In this document: piece by piece, positions 22,369-32,790 of the stretch | Position numbering within the stretch: the first letter of the stretch is position 1 | Layout of the letters: every line of letters begins with the position of its first letter | NCBI GenBank assembly: GCA_009599575.1 | Contig: VWND01000067.1 | Location: 682,001 to 746,000, forward strand | Direction of reading: 5' to 3' | DNA length: 64,000 bases | Source of the DNA: Blumeriella jaapii | Taxonomy: Eukaryota > Ascomycota > Leotiomycetes > Helotiales > Drepanopezizaceae | Translations under genes and position numbers: made by a program | The notes under the pieces: model-generated | The model's database searches: none | Told to the model about the DNA's origin: nothing | The model's input: the letters and a program-made list of their open reading frames with translations, nothing else

Positions 22369-22575
22369 AAAATTCGATTTTTTCGCGCTTCGAACAGCGT
22401 CGTAGATCTGCCATAATTAATCAAAATTCTTATTACGTTTTACAGCGTCGTTTTAATAACGAAATTAAATTTTTCGGAAATGCAAATAAAAAACTTTAAT
22501 ACAACGAGCGTAAAAGGCTGTAAAAAAGTAAAATTTCGGCCAATAAAGCTTGCGTTTATTACAATTTAATAAAAT

Positions 22576-22945
22576 TTAATATTCGGCTAACCAAGTTTTT
22601 TCTAGAATTATATTATAATTTCCGAAATTAATAATCAAAAAAAAAATAAACGATTGTATTCGATTATTAATAATAAAATTAAAAAGCGTAAAATATATAA
22701 TTAAATAGCCACGAGCTTTATTATATCTTTTTATAAGAAAAAAAGCCGGAAAAGATTGAATCAAAAGTTTTAAAAAAAAAAAAAGATTTAATTAACGCCG
22801 AATCGATCAACGTATAACCGTTCGTTTTAAAATCGGCGAGCGCTTTCATTTTGTACGAAAAGCCATTTTTAATAAATATAACGGGAATTATTAATAAATC
22901 GCTACTAAAAAGCTTCCGAACGTTAAAATAACGCATATCGCGCAA
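22576..22945 (-). pseudogene. Element E protease
   Basis: The stretch 22945-22721 reads VRKLFSSDLLIIPVIF, MKALADFKTNGYTLIDSALI. ADFKTNGYTLID stands where retropepsins have D-S/C-G-A-N-G, with Gly and Ala altered. The stretch 22764-22576 continues KARGYLIIYFTLFNFIINNR, then FLIINFGNYNIILEKTWLAEY, matching the FLI-LG-yDiILGkpWL end. The two overlap by a frame change. It would have processed the E polyprotein. Confidence 0.87.
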
Positions 22946-24480
22946 TACGCTTAAAAAAAAAGCTTTGTTTAGGCCTGAGCGTTTTTCCGATTAACGGAAA
23001 AGCTTTTAACTTTTTCGTATGCGTTTTGAAAATCGTTTGGAAAAAGGTTTTCGTTTTTACTACCATTATCAAAAGGCGAATCTTCGGCCGGCTCGATCTC
23101 GTTTACGCCTACTAGCCTGGGAGGGCCTTTAAATAAAACCGAAAATCGGCCCGTAAAAGATCGTGCAAATTGGTTTTTCTGAATTTTCTGATATAAAATA
23201 AAAAACGAGCGTTGTCGTTGGTTCGATCGAAAAAGAAAAACGCCAAAAAGAGCGTTTTGGCGTAAAAAAAAAGGAAAAATAACAAAGGGCTAAGAAAAAG
23301 CCTGTAAAGCATTTAAACGACTTTCGTACGTACGATTTGACTTGTAATACGCTTTGGTTAAAAATCTACCATTTTAATAAATAATAGATTTGATAAAGCG
23401 ACTCGCGTATAAAATTCGTTTAGCCAATTAATTTTATTTTTTTTGTCGGACGGCGATAAGCCAATTCTTAAAAATCGTTGTACGCGCCCATTCCAAATGC
23501 AGCTTTTTTCGTAAACGCTTTAATATTTTATTACGAAAAGCGTTTCGAAGCTGTTTATTAATTCGTATTTAAGCGTTCGCTGCGAAAATGGAAAATCGCA
23601 AATAAAACCGCTAAAAATCGTCGTGCGTATTTATTGCAAGCATTTTAAACTCGTTTTCGGCCTTCTGAACGTTTAAAAGGTCGGCTAAAAAATCGGCGAC
23701 TTTTTTAATTAATTTTTCGAAAAATATAAAATCGGAACGGTTTAAAATACGCGGAATAAAAAACTTTTTTATTACGCTTTCGGTCTGATCGAATATATAA
23801 TTTTTGCGAAATCGATCGCTAGCGAAATAATCGTAATAAAATTCGAAATTGTCGAAAACTCTAATTTTTTAATGGCGTGCTTTATAATTTTTACTATTAT
23901 TTAATTTAAACTCAAGATTCGAAACGCGTTTTATACGAGCTAATCGAAAATCAGCAAATAAATAAGATCTATAGCGTTTAAAAAGCGCGCTAAAATCTTG
24001 GCCGTTAAAAAAAGATTTAAAAAAAGTTCGCGAAAAGCGTGGAGATTGGTCTGCAGCGTTTATTAATTAAAATAAAACGTTGCGAAAAAAAAAAAAAGCA
24101 GCAGATTCTCGATTAGCAGAAGCACGTTCGATAAATTCTATTAAACGCTTTAATTAAAAAATCTGTCGTAATCGTATAATTTTTAAAAGTTGTCGTTTAC
24201 GCTTTTGCGCTTTTTTCAGTTAATTTTGCAAAAGTCTTAATTAAACGTTTTTAACGCTAAGCTGCGAAAAAATGGCAGACGAAATAATTAACGCTTTGCC
24301 TTTTCTTTTGTTTTTTTTTTTTCGAAAGGAAAACTGTTTTTCAGAAGAAAAAGCTTCTGGAGAAGGCTGCTTTTTCGCTGATTAAAAAAAAAAAGATTAA
24401 AATATAATAGCAGAAGCTGAAAAGCTCTGCTAAAAGAAAAATCGTTAAACAGAAACTATTTTTCGCGAAATGCGAAAATA
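22946..24480 (-). pseudogene. Element E Gag
   Basis: A nearly continuous minus frame can be followed from about 24400 to 22950. It includes ASANRESAAFFFFRN, FFNGQDFSALFKRYRSYLFA, RIKRVSNLEFKLNNSKNYKA, NYIFDQTESVIKKFF and KKVADFLADLLNVQKAENEF, LHLEWARTTIFKNWLIAVRQ. The layout (Ser/Lys-rich N-terminus, helical middle, basic C-terminus) fits a chromovirus Gag. I do not see a clear zinc knuckle. Only scattered stops interrupt it. Confidence 0.72.
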
Positions 24481-24582
24481 AGCCTTTTTACGACCGGTCG
24501 ATTATTTTGGTATAATCCGTAAAAAATTCGAAGGAAAAAATAATTTACGCCGTCGCTAGCGTAAAAAAAAAGTTGTTAATAA
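24481..24582 (-). other. 5' leader of element E
   Basis: About 100 bp lie between the 5' LTR and Gag text. No tRNA primer-binding site was recognised next to the LTR. Confidence 0.5.
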
Positions 24583-24850
24583 TATAACGATTTAATTAAT
24601 CGAAAAGCTGAGAAATCAATCAACTGGTCGCCGTATTATATAATATAAAAAACGAGCCTTCGGTTCTGTAACAAAAATATTCACTTAGAATTAACAATTG
24701 CAAAAGGCAGAGGTTGCTAAAAAGAGAAAGCCTTATATATATGAATAATTTCCACAGTTAATAGAAAGACCCACCAGAAGACCAGGGAGCTTGCAACTAT
24801 ACGTAGTTGCTGGGGTGACACACGAGGTGGCAAAAGAGTGAATCGTCACA
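24583..24850 (-). repeat. 5' LTR of element E
   Basis: On the plus strand it starts TATAACGATTTAATTAATCG and ends GAATCGTCACA, followed by the TSD AATAC. The half nearest 24850 keeps many CpA and TpG (for example CCAGGGAGCTTGCAACT), while the other half is strongly AT-shifted. Confidence 0.92.
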
Positions 24851-25300
24851 AATACGATTCGAAAAAAAAACCATCGATTTTAATTATATTTACTGCGGCA
24901 TTTTCTAAAAATCGCTATTCTTTTCGGTTTTGTATATATTATACTTAGTAAAATTGCTTAATCAAAATTTTATTTTTCGTTTTAAATACGCAAACGATAT
25001 ATTAATTTATCGCATTTTATATAATTTAAACGATAATATCGAATTATTTACGAAAAACGTTCGCGATATCTTCGAATAAAAAAACGAATATAAAATCGCT
25101 TTCGCGCCGAAAAAAATCGAAATAATATATATTACTACGTAAAACAGTAATTACGCTTTTCCGATTATAATCGACGATAAAATTACGATTTTTTGCATTA
25201 TTACGACGAAAAAAAGCGAGCAATCCGCGCTGCGTTAATTAAAAATTTAATTCGATCGAAAATTTATTTTTAAACGATACGTTAAAAAACGCGTAAGCAA
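24851..25300 (+). pseudogene. LINE ORF2 reverse transcriptase, C-terminal half
   Basis: The plus frame reads SLFFSVLYILYLVKLLNQNF, then IFRFKYANDILIYRILYNLN, NVRDIFE-KNEYKIAFAPKK, IEIIYIT. This corresponds to GxPQGSPLSPxLFxLY, the FxYADDI active site with Asp changed to Asn, and the downstream FAPxKTExI-FT block of LINE RT. It continues directly from the half ending at 12449. Confidence 0.9.
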
Positions 25301-26985
25301 AATACGATAAGCGGCGCAATATATTAAAAATCTCGGCCGAATTAATAATAATCCTTCGGCCAGCGCGTTGCGAAAAGCAATAATTATTTATATTTTCTTT
25401 TCGATATTGTTTAAAACCGAAGTTTAATACGCAAGCCGTACGAAACCTGATCGCCGAACCGAACGAAACAGTTAAATTAGCATCCGTTTCGGCGGTTATA
25501 TCGATTTAATACAAAAAACTATTATTTTGGCCGTACGAAAAATATTTTTTGTATAACGTATTATCTTTTTTATTATAATAATACGGAACGCAAGCTTTTT
25601 TTCCGCAAGCGCGGCTTTGAAAAAAGCCAAAATACGTTTTACGATAAAATTGCAAATCGTAAACGAAGCGCATTTTTTAATTTAACGCATTTTTATTTTA
25701 ATAATTTTTCGAAGCAAATACGCGGGCATATATATAGCCGCCAAAACGAAGATTTAACGCTTCGGCGATATTTTTTCACAAATCCTACGATTTAAACTGA
25801 TTTTTTCGCACTTTTCGTCCGGCAGCCGCACCGATCTTATTATAAACGTTAAAAAAAAAAGCCGCGGAAAACTTTAAAAAATAATAAATAAAATTATTTT
25901 CCGAAAACATTACGATTTTTTCGAACGGCTGCGAAAAATACAAAAACGGCGCTTATTTCGTAGATTACGAATACGTTATATATTAAAACCGCAGGCAAAT
26001 AGCGTTTGGATACGGCTCGATAAACGACCATTTTTACGTTTTCGACGCGAAAACGATAAAAATATAAAAAAGTTTGCAAAAAGCTGCGAATATGCCAGCC
26101 GAAATACGTACGCAAAAACTATAAATATATATCGATAGTATTTTAATAATTTGAAAAATACGCGGAATATTTTTTTTTTTTTAATAAGCCTTTTTGGCCT
26201 GCCAAAAAATAATAGAAATATACGACGTAAAAATTAAATAAGCACCGGGCCATACGAATATCGAAAGCAACGAAGCCGCCGATAAACTAGCAAATGCGGA
26301 TGCAAAAAAAACCTTTTGGAATAAAAGCTTTGCGTTCGAACCGATTGTAAATAAAATACATTCCGATTTTAAAAAAGTGCGAAATTCGCATCGAAGCCGC
26401 TAATAAAAAACAGTCAGCAGAAAGCTTTTACGAAATTACAAGCGGTAAAACCCGGTTTACGCAATTAAATCTTTGCCGAAACTCGATATGCCGAAACGAT
26501 TATTTTATTATTATTTAACGATTAAAACCATTTATAAAAACTACGAATAATATTACGTCAAATATAATTATACCGACGCTAAATTGCGTTGCAAATGCAA
26601 AAAGCTTAAAATCCTATTGCATTTAATATTATACCGCCGCGCGATTAAACGTTTTTTTGATTGGCTTAAAAAAACTCGATCAAACGCTTTTCTTCGAATT
26701 GAACGAAAGGCCGTGATATTTTTTAAAAATCTGTTTTACGAGCCAAAAGATTTTGTAACGTTTTACGCGTTATTACTACAATCTTACAAATATAATCAGT
26801 TTTGTTATACGTATACTACTTATTTTAATCGAATGCAATTCGAACAAAATAAACTGCGTACGGCCGCGCGAAACGACGTTACAGCGAAACGAATATTATT
26901 ATGCATATTTATGCAACGAATGCTTTTTTATTTTAATAAGCGCAAATCTGTTTTTAGCTTTTGGTTTTTGAATTCGAATATTTAA
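25301..26985 (+). pseudogene. LINE ORF2 C-terminal part: RNase H and Cys-rich end
   Basis: After RT, the frame regains clarity near 26210-26330 with IIEIYDVKIK-APGHTNIES, NEAADKLANADAKKTFWN, the VKWcPGHxGIxGNExAD end of a LINE-type RNase H. A 133-codon open stretch (26584-26985) follows with RCKCKKLKILLHLILYRRAI, corresponding to CxCG-xxxPxHxLxxCRR, the usual Cys-His end of Tad/I-group ORF2. The N-terminal RNase H acid residues around 25700-25900 are not readable with confidence. The frame closes at 26985. Confidence 0.82.
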
Positions 26986-27300
26986 ACACTGCTTTTTTTT
27001 TTTTCTCGGCCTATTAGTTATATTATTATGCGTTTCTACGCAACCGATAAATTATACTTTGATCGGTGCCGTATATATACTCTTTAAGCTTTTTTTTAAA
27101 CTTTACGCTTATAAATTTTACTGACGAACCATCGTAAAAAGCGGCGAAAAGCGTAGTCGACAGCAGCTTTAATTGTATTAATACGAACTGCTTTCGAGGT
27201 CGTATTTTGTATTTAATTTTTTAGCTTAGCACGTTTCCGTATCCCCTGGAAGGTTTTAGGAGGGCAGCCTCTCGGCTGCACTCCGCTAGACGTTAATTAA
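26986..27300 (+). other. LINE 3' UTR
   Basis: The first part is AT-rich; the last 70 bases are unexpectedly GC-rich and include CCTGGAAGG and a short inverted pair in GCAGCCTCTCGGCTGC, which could form a small stem. LINE 3' ends often carry such a stem for recognition by their own RT; applied here this is inference. Confidence 0.6.
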
Positions 27301-27321
27301 TACTACTACTACTACTACTAC
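27301..27321 (+). repeat. (TAC)7 microsatellite tail of the LINE
   Basis: There are seven perfect TAC units at the end of the LINE. They mark the 3' integration boundary because copia-type protease coding sequence begins within about 30 bp. Confidence 0.92.
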
Positions 27322-27344
27322 CTCTGAAAACAATTTTTTTTTTA

Positions 27345-27781
27345 TATTTAAAAAAAAAAATCGCTGGCTTTATAATACAGAAGCTACAGATTATATTTAC
27401 AACGATTTTTTTAGATTTACTTTTTACAAGCCTAGAAACGATTTACCCCTAATGGCTACTGCAAATGGGCCAATCAAACCCCTAGGTTTAGGCATTTGTA
27501 TTATTCGTACGCTTAAGACAAGTGGTTCTGTACGAATGCTGGAATTGTATAATACGGTTTACATGCCTTTTTGCCCTGTTTTATTTTTTTCAGGCTTTAA
27601 GCTTAATAAGCTTGAAGGCTATCTGAAGTCGAATATTTTTTATACAATTAATAATAATAAGATTTGCGCTGTTAATAAAAGATTATTTATTATAAAAAAG
27701 CTATTAATTAGTTTAATCTACGTTGTAATATACGTTTTATTTGCTGCTATTGAAAAGGTTTTAATTAATATCGAATTTTAA
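27345..27781 (+). pseudogene. Co protease region
   Basis: A 109-codon open stretch begins at 27452, but the frame extends back to about 27352 with WLYNTEATDYIYNDFFRFTF. This corresponds to the copia protease motif W-L-D-S/T-G-A-x-x-H, with catalytic Asp changed to Asn and Gly to Glu. MATANGPIKPLGLGICIIRT and LYNTVYMPFCPVLFFSG then match the A-G-x...GxG...LxNVLYVPxLxxNLIS pattern. KICAVNKRLFIIK leads into the pre-integrase region. It would have processed the Co polyprotein. Confidence 0.85.
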
Positions 27782-27829
27782 CATAAACGTTTTTGTTATT
27801 CTGGGCTATAAGCAGTTCGAAACATTTAA

Positions 27830-28480
27830 AACAATATTATTAGTATAAAGTTTAAAAAGACTAAAATAGGCAAAATACGTATATGTTAATTTTGCGAATT
27901 TGGCCGACCTATCAAAAAAACAAATAAGCGTTCGGCTCGCCCCAGATTTATTAAGGTTTTCGATAAATTGCACGTTGATATAATATGTTTTATTTCAAAC
28001 GGTATTTACGGCTATAAATATGCTTCGATTTTTATTTGCCTTGCATTTATGGCTCGTTGGAGTTATATATATTTTAAGAAAAATAAAGCTTTTCAAGCTA
28101 ATAAAAAAATAATCCGCCTTGCTAAAACCCAATACAACCGTACAATTAAGAAGTGGCGTTATGATAAAAGCAAAAAATACAGCTTTACGCAAATGCGAAA
28201 GCTAGCTGAACATTTTGGAATAGTTCTAAAAGAATTTATTTTTTATATTTCAAAGCAAAACGGTCGATCAGAACGTTCGATTCGCATTCTAATGGAAAAG
28301 CTCCGAACTGCTATAATTAATTAAGAAATTTCGGAGTTTCTATAGCCAAAGATTTTACTAGCTGTAATTTATATTATTAATTTTACGACTAATATTCAAT
28401 TGGGTAGTAAAACCTTTTATTAAGCCTTTTGGGATAACGTTTAGCCAAAAATAAAATATAAGCTTTCGGTCAAATACTTT
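27830..28480 (+). pseudogene. Co GAG-pre-integrase end and integrase
   Basis: FCEFGRPIKKTNKRSARPRF near 27890-27950 is the C-x2-C...K pre-integrase end with the second Cys changed. The open stretch 27968-28324 carries the core: LHVDIICF (first Asp), YGYKYASIFICLAFMARWSY, KKWRYDKSKKYSFTQMRKLA (the R-D-x-G-x-E/K-Y block), HFGIVLKEFIFYISKQNGRS and ERSIRILMEKLRTAI. QNGRSER is the copia form of the third catalytic region, with Glu kept. Further integrase C-terminal text continues to about 28480. Confidence 0.9.
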
Positions 28481-29195
28481 CGAGTTTTAAGCTGTAAAAT
28501 CTACGTTTTTATCGAATCTGAACGACGCGTTTAAAATCGCAAGCTTGCTTTTAAAGCCGAAGTAAGAATTTTTATTAGATTTAAAAAAAATAATATCTGA
28601 AAAATTTACGTTTTTGCTAAGGCTGGAAATAAAATTATTAAATTTTTTTATATAAGATTTGATAAAAATAGTTTTATTATCGATTTTATTTTTTAGCTCG
28701 AATCTGATTAGTTTGATATATTTTTAGCTAGAGATGATTTGGGTAAAGATTTTATATTAAACGATTATAATAATAATTAAATTATTAGCGGGAAATTAAG
28801 AAAAAAAAATAGTGATAACGAATTTCCTGAATTATACAAAAAAAATTAGCAAAACGATAATAATTCAGATAATACAATTGTCGCATTTGAAATGAGCGAA
28901 ATCGCTGTACTACCAGCTTTTATTATTAAAAAAATTAAAGCTAGAAAGGTCTGGCTTATTGTTTTTTTATTTAAACGAGTTAATATACGCTTCGACAAAC
29001 TATTTAAAAACGTCGCATTTAATTTTAATACGTTTTTATACAACTACGTTTTCGCCGCTAGCTTTAATAAGTTTTTTTTTACAAACGATTTTTATATATT
29101 TAAAAAAGCTTTTGCTAGGATTAACGGAAATTAATAACGCTTTGCAATAATCAAAAAATACAAATTACTTTTATATAAAAAAACCTGGATTATTA
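28481..29195 (+). pseudogene. Co integrase-RT linker
   Basis: The stretch is hard to read in one frame. SNTFEF-like copia sequence (KYFRVLSCKIYVFIESERRV near 28475-28540) marks the C-terminal integrase block often written gcxaYvhip...Kl. The remainder to 29195 is acidic and Asn-rich linker text, with an open stretch at 28892-29134 in one frame. Confidence 0.55.
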
Positions 29196-29990
29196 TAAAA
29201 AAAGCAAACGTTTTTAAAAGTTATCGCATTTTAAGTTTTAAATTATTATTTAAATCTAAAAAAAATAAAAACGGTAAGATTAACAAATATAAGATTCGGT
29301 TCGTCGTTCAAAGATTTTTTTAAAAATACGATCGAGATTATAACCAAACTTACGTTGATGTTTGTAAATCGGCTGTTTGGAAAATCGCTATTAATATTGC
29401 TGTTATAATAGATTACGAATTTAAATAATACGATGTAAAGATTGCATTTTTAAACAATAATACAAATAACAATATTTACGTTAAATTCTTTTTTGGCTGG
29501 ATCGAATCAGAAACCAGATTTATTTATAATTATTATTTTAAATTGCTTAAAGTTTTATACGGTTTTAAGCAATTTTTACGATTTTGGCAAATTAAGCTTC
29601 GTACGAAGCTAGCTAAGCTTAATTTTCATTTTATGAAAACCGATAATTGCGTTTATATTAATAAAACCATTAAGATTTGTATCGTTATTTACGTCGACGA
29701 TTTTTTAGTACTGGCTAAAAAAGGCTTTGTTTTCGATAAATTTAAAAAAAATTTGCATGTTTTTTTCGATATGCAGTCGTAAGAAAAAGCAAAATACTTT
29801 TTAAGTGTTCGTATTATTAAAGATAAAATAGCATATATTATTTCTTTTTGCTAAGATGTTTATATTAATAAGGTTTTAAACAGATTCGGTATATTTAATT
29901 GCAAAAGCGCAATTACGCTTTTTGCGTCGGGTTCCGAGGTTTATATAATTAAATTCGAAAGTTAAGCTATATCTTACGATATTAAATTAT
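29196..29990 (+). pseudogene. Co reverse transcriptase
   Basis: RT starts near 29230 with FKSKKNKNGKINKYKIRFV, the K-x-D/NGxixryKARLVa block. The palm has YDVKIAFLNNNTNNNIYVKF (DVktAFLnG) near 29430-29490, and the open stretch 29543-29782 has LLKVLYGFKQFLRFWQIKLR-type text, then FMKTDNCVYIN and CIVIYVDDFLVLAKKGF. LYGLKQ-PR-W and YVDDFLV are specific to Ty1/copia RT. YVDD is intact here. A downstream block (KYFLSVRIIKDK) leads to the RNase H region. Confidence 0.92.
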
Positions 29991-30179
29991 ATTAATCGAT
30001 TTGCGGCTTTTTATAATATTTCGCTATTTAAATACGCTAGAATATTGCATACTACTGTTTTATTCTAGCTAGATTTTTTACAAATCCGTTTTTATAACAT
30101 ATCGCCGCCGCTAAACGCGTAATATAATATCTATAAGAAATAAAAATGTTTTGCTTAGTATTTAAAAAATAAATTACGA

Positions 30180-30384
30180 ATAAAGCTAAGATAAAGCTAT
30201 ATAACTTTTGCGATTCTGATTGGGCTAGAGCCCGAATAGATAGGGTATTATATAATAGTGCTGCGTTTTTTTTTGCAAAAGCTGTTTTTGCAGTTATTTT
30301 AAAGCGCCAAATCATCGTTGCCTTTTTTTTTATTAAAATTAAATATGTTGCTATATGCAAATTCGCTCAGAAGGCCGCTTAAAT
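30180..30384 (+). pseudogene. Co RNase H, N-terminal part
   Basis: FCDSDWARARIDRVLYNSA then FAKAVFAVILKRQIIVAF and KIKYVAICKFAQKAA corresponds to GYsDSDWAg...S-tSGyvF...SkrQ-iVA-ST-EAEYvA...A. The sequence stops at F's insertion point (TSD TAAAT at 30380-30384). Confidence 0.9.
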
Positions 30385-30647
30385 TGTTACGATCCTGGCC
30401 TGGCTAGTGGTAGTTGCCAGTGGTATGGTTGCCAGTGGTATAAATGCTGATGGTGTTGGATTAAGGTTTGGGGCACGGACCACCTCGGCCACTAGGCCTC
30501 GCGCTAAATCACGTGACCTATAAGCGCAACCTACTGTATTTAAAATTCGCGACCCCGAGCATTCTAGCTCGGTGTTTTTTTTTTAATTTACATACGTACT
30601 TTTTGATTTATATTACCCTTTTAATTACTTTTAAGCTAGCTATGATA
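30385..30647 (+). repeat. 5' LTR of F
   Basis: It starts TGTTACGATCCTGGCC and ends CTATGATA. A CACGTG site is at 30510-30515. The first 60 bp keep TG-rich sequence that is AT-shifted in the 3' LTR, while its right half is more mutated than the 3' LTR. Confidence 0.94.
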
Positions 30648-30843
30648 TAAAAAAAAACCAAACAACCTTCGCTAAAAAGCTTTGTATCCACGGTTAAAAA
30701 TTCGATCTGCTTTTGCAACTCGAACTTTTTTTAAGCCGCCCGTACCGACGTTTATTTATCGGTGCTTTAATTAAAACTCCTTTTTACTAATCTTATTTCC
30801 AGAAAAAGCTGGAATTTTTCTTTTTTATTAATTCGATCTGCCT
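30648..30843 (+). other. 5' leader of F with a 27-nt direct repeat
   Basis: The sequence at 30700-30726 recurs at 30831-30857, both starting ATTCGATCTGC and continuing with TTTGCAA. The second copy overlaps the first Gag codons. No tRNA primer-binding site was recognised. Confidence 0.6.
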
Positions 30844-32265
30844 TTGCAATTCGAATCGCCCTTTTTTAACATATCTTATGCTTTTTTTATAAATCGACGC
30901 GGCATCCGAAAACAAACGCAACTCGTACGATTCGGCTTCGAATCAGCATTTCTATCCTTTGCTTCTGCCTTTAGCGCTTCCGAATTTCCATTCGTTCCAA
31001 GCTTTTTCGACGATTTTAGCAGCGAATTTTTATTCCACGACTTTTCTATTAAATTATAATTATTTGCTAGATTCTTTCGCTTTATTATCGAATTTAAAAT
31101 CGAATTATACGACGCTGAAACCTTAATACTCCCAAACCGACGAATACTTCTAAACCGATTATTCAGCATATCTGCCAACGCTAAAAAATTTATTACGGCC
31201 CAACAGCTTCAAATCGTTCAGATAATCGCTTAAGCTATCGCCGCCGCTCGTTTTTCAACTTCCGCTAATATCGTCCGCGACGCCTTCTTTCCATTCCGAG
31301 CTTCGCGCGCTTTTACGACGAATTTTTAATTAATTTCCGAATATTATTTTTCCGTTTTCGACCCAGCCATTTTTCGAGTCGAATTATTTAAAATTAAATA
31401 TTTTCGCTACGCTTTCAGCGATTATTAAAAAAAAATTAAATATAACGTATAAAAAATAAATATAAAACTGTTTATTAAAAAATACTTAAAAAACTTTATA
31501 CAAAGCATAAACCAAGCCAAAGCATATTTCAAATATATTATTAAAAAAGCAAAAACCATTATTTTAAAGCATTTAAACCTCGAATTTTATAACCAAATCC
31601 AATCGGTCCGAAACGTTTTTCGTATTTTTAATCAGCGTTTTTTTAATTATAACCGCGTCCAATCTATTAAATTGCAATATAATAAGCTTTATAAAAACAA
31701 CGGTCAAATTTACAATAATTTTCGTTTTTTATTTATCCGTTACGCAATTATTAGCAAAATTGCTAAAAACCGTTGATTTAAAAACATATGCGAAAAAGTT
31801 ATTTTTATTTTTAAATACGATTTTCGAATAAAAAAATATAAAATAAATAATAATTATATTATTTTAAACAAATTTTTAGCCGTTGCGAATAAAAAATCAC
31901 GCAATATCCGAGCTGAAAAAATAGCTTTTATCCGTCGTATAAGCTATTTTTTTTCTGCTATAACTTTTGTTAACCAGAATTCTAAGCGTACTCCCGGTAT
32001 TTTTAAAGTCTTATAACGTTCCACTTTTTTAGCCTTTTCTGTTCGCACAGCTTTTCCTTTTTTTAGCAAAGATTTTTACGAACGTATAACTGTTATTTCT
32101 GCCACCCCCGGTTTTTCCCGTTTAGCTGCGCGTTTTTCTAACGCTTATTATAATTGCGGCAAGCCCGGCCATTTCGCAAACGTTTGTCCCGACGCCAAGC
32201 TTAATCGCAAAATCGCCGAAATAATTATCGACGAAAAGCAAAACGATTTGTTAAAAAACTTTTAA
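30844..32265 (+). pseudogene. Gag of F
   Basis: One frame of 474 codons runs from about 30844 to the stop at 32263-32265 with about seven internal stops, so the frame itself is intact. The N-terminal part is rich in Ser, Ala and Phe (QLVRFGFESAFLSFASAF). The middle has YYFSVFDPAIFRVELF-type capsid text. A single zinc knuckle, NAYYNCGKPGHFANVCPDAK near 32143-32202, has its first Cys changed to Tyr. It ends KNF. No ATG was identified at the start; the ancestral start may have been lost or lie elsewhere. Gag builds the particle and binds element RNA. Confidence 0.88.
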
Positions 32266-32319
32266 GCCGTAGCAAAAACTTTTATTATAACAAAAAATTC
32301 GATTTGTAAAAAAATTTAA

Positions 32320-32790
32320 AATTTAACTAGCTTTTTTTAATAAAAAAGCGATAGTTTTTAATTTTTATAAAATTAGCACGTAATAAATTATATATTAAAA
32401 CATTTATATATATCGATAGCGAAGCTAATATTTTCGATGCGATTAAATTTTTTTTAATATATTAATTTTTTTAACGTTTCGAAATAAGTTTTATTCGGCT
32501 GCATAAGCTTATTATATCCACCGGCTATAATAGCGAACCGGAAAAACTTATTTTTTCTGCTATTTTTTTTTTTTTTACGATTAATCGATATCGTATAAAT
32601 TTTTTTTTTCTAATTATAAATCTGGGTTTTACCGACGTTTTTATTAATCGCAAATTTTTATAGCATTACTATTTAAAGCAAGCGTATAATTAAAAAAAAA
32701 AAAATAAAATAGCTATTCGATATATTTATTATTTTTTATTTTAATAAGCAATTATTCGTCGATTTTAATCAGCGAAAAAAGCCTAAAATA
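32320..32790 (+). pseudogene. Protease of F
   Basis: KTFIYIDSEANIFDAIKFF near 32396-32450 carries the D-S-G-A motif with Gly changed to Glu. RFEISFIRLHKLIISTGYNS, EPEKLIFSAIFFFFTINRYR then INFFFLIINLGFTDVFINRK follow, matching the strand order and the LGxhDvIiGr-WL end of gypsy retropepsins, with Gly lost. Confidence 0.85.

Larger units (their letters stand above)
21831..22575 (-). other. Protease-RT linker of element E with homopolymer and hairpin element
   Basis: The stretch joins protease and RT. It holds a run of 29 A at 22252-22280 and a 33-nt hairpin element at 22336-22368. Minus-strand text such as FAAIAFQLNIIDNLNKPLFE and FFERFKTNEISISILSTSL suggests it was translated as part of the polyprotein. 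Confidence 0.6.
12450..24850 (-). mobile_element. Element E, chromodomain gypsy LTR retrotransposon
   Basis: LTRs of 268 bp (12450-12717 and 24583-24850) flank gag, protease, RT, RNase H, integrase and a chromodomain, all on the minus strand. The TSD AATAC is present at 12445-12449 and 24851-24855. Without G1 the element is about 6.4 kb. It sits inside the LINE RT. The order with integrase last and a C-terminal chromodomain makes it a chromovirus-type Ty3/gypsy element. It is RIP-damaged but its frames are among the best preserved in the window. Confidence 0.93.
24851..27321 (+). mobile_element. LINE, right segment with (TAC)7 tail
   Basis: It resumes the RT palm immediately after E, then carries RNase H, a CCHC-like C-terminus, a 3' UTR of about 300 bp and a simple-repeat tail. 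Simple-repeat rather than poly(A) tails are known in several fungal LINEs. The tail abuts Co sequence at 27322. Confidence 0.9.
27322..30384 (+). mobile_element. Element Co (Ty1/copia), left segment
   Basis: The order protease, GAG-pre-integrase, integrase, RT, RNase H on the plus strand is diagnostic for Ty1/copia. The 5' LTR and gag are missing to the left, where the LINE tail abuts. RNase H is interrupted at 30384 by F and continues at 42766-42771. Parts of this segment, such as 27430-27600, are only lightly mutated. Confidence 0.92.

Noticed and set aside
30516..30526. TATA-like CTATAAG in the 5' LTR of F
   Set aside because: The 3' LTR reads CCACAAG at this place, so the TATA word was created by C-to-T mutation and is not ancestral.
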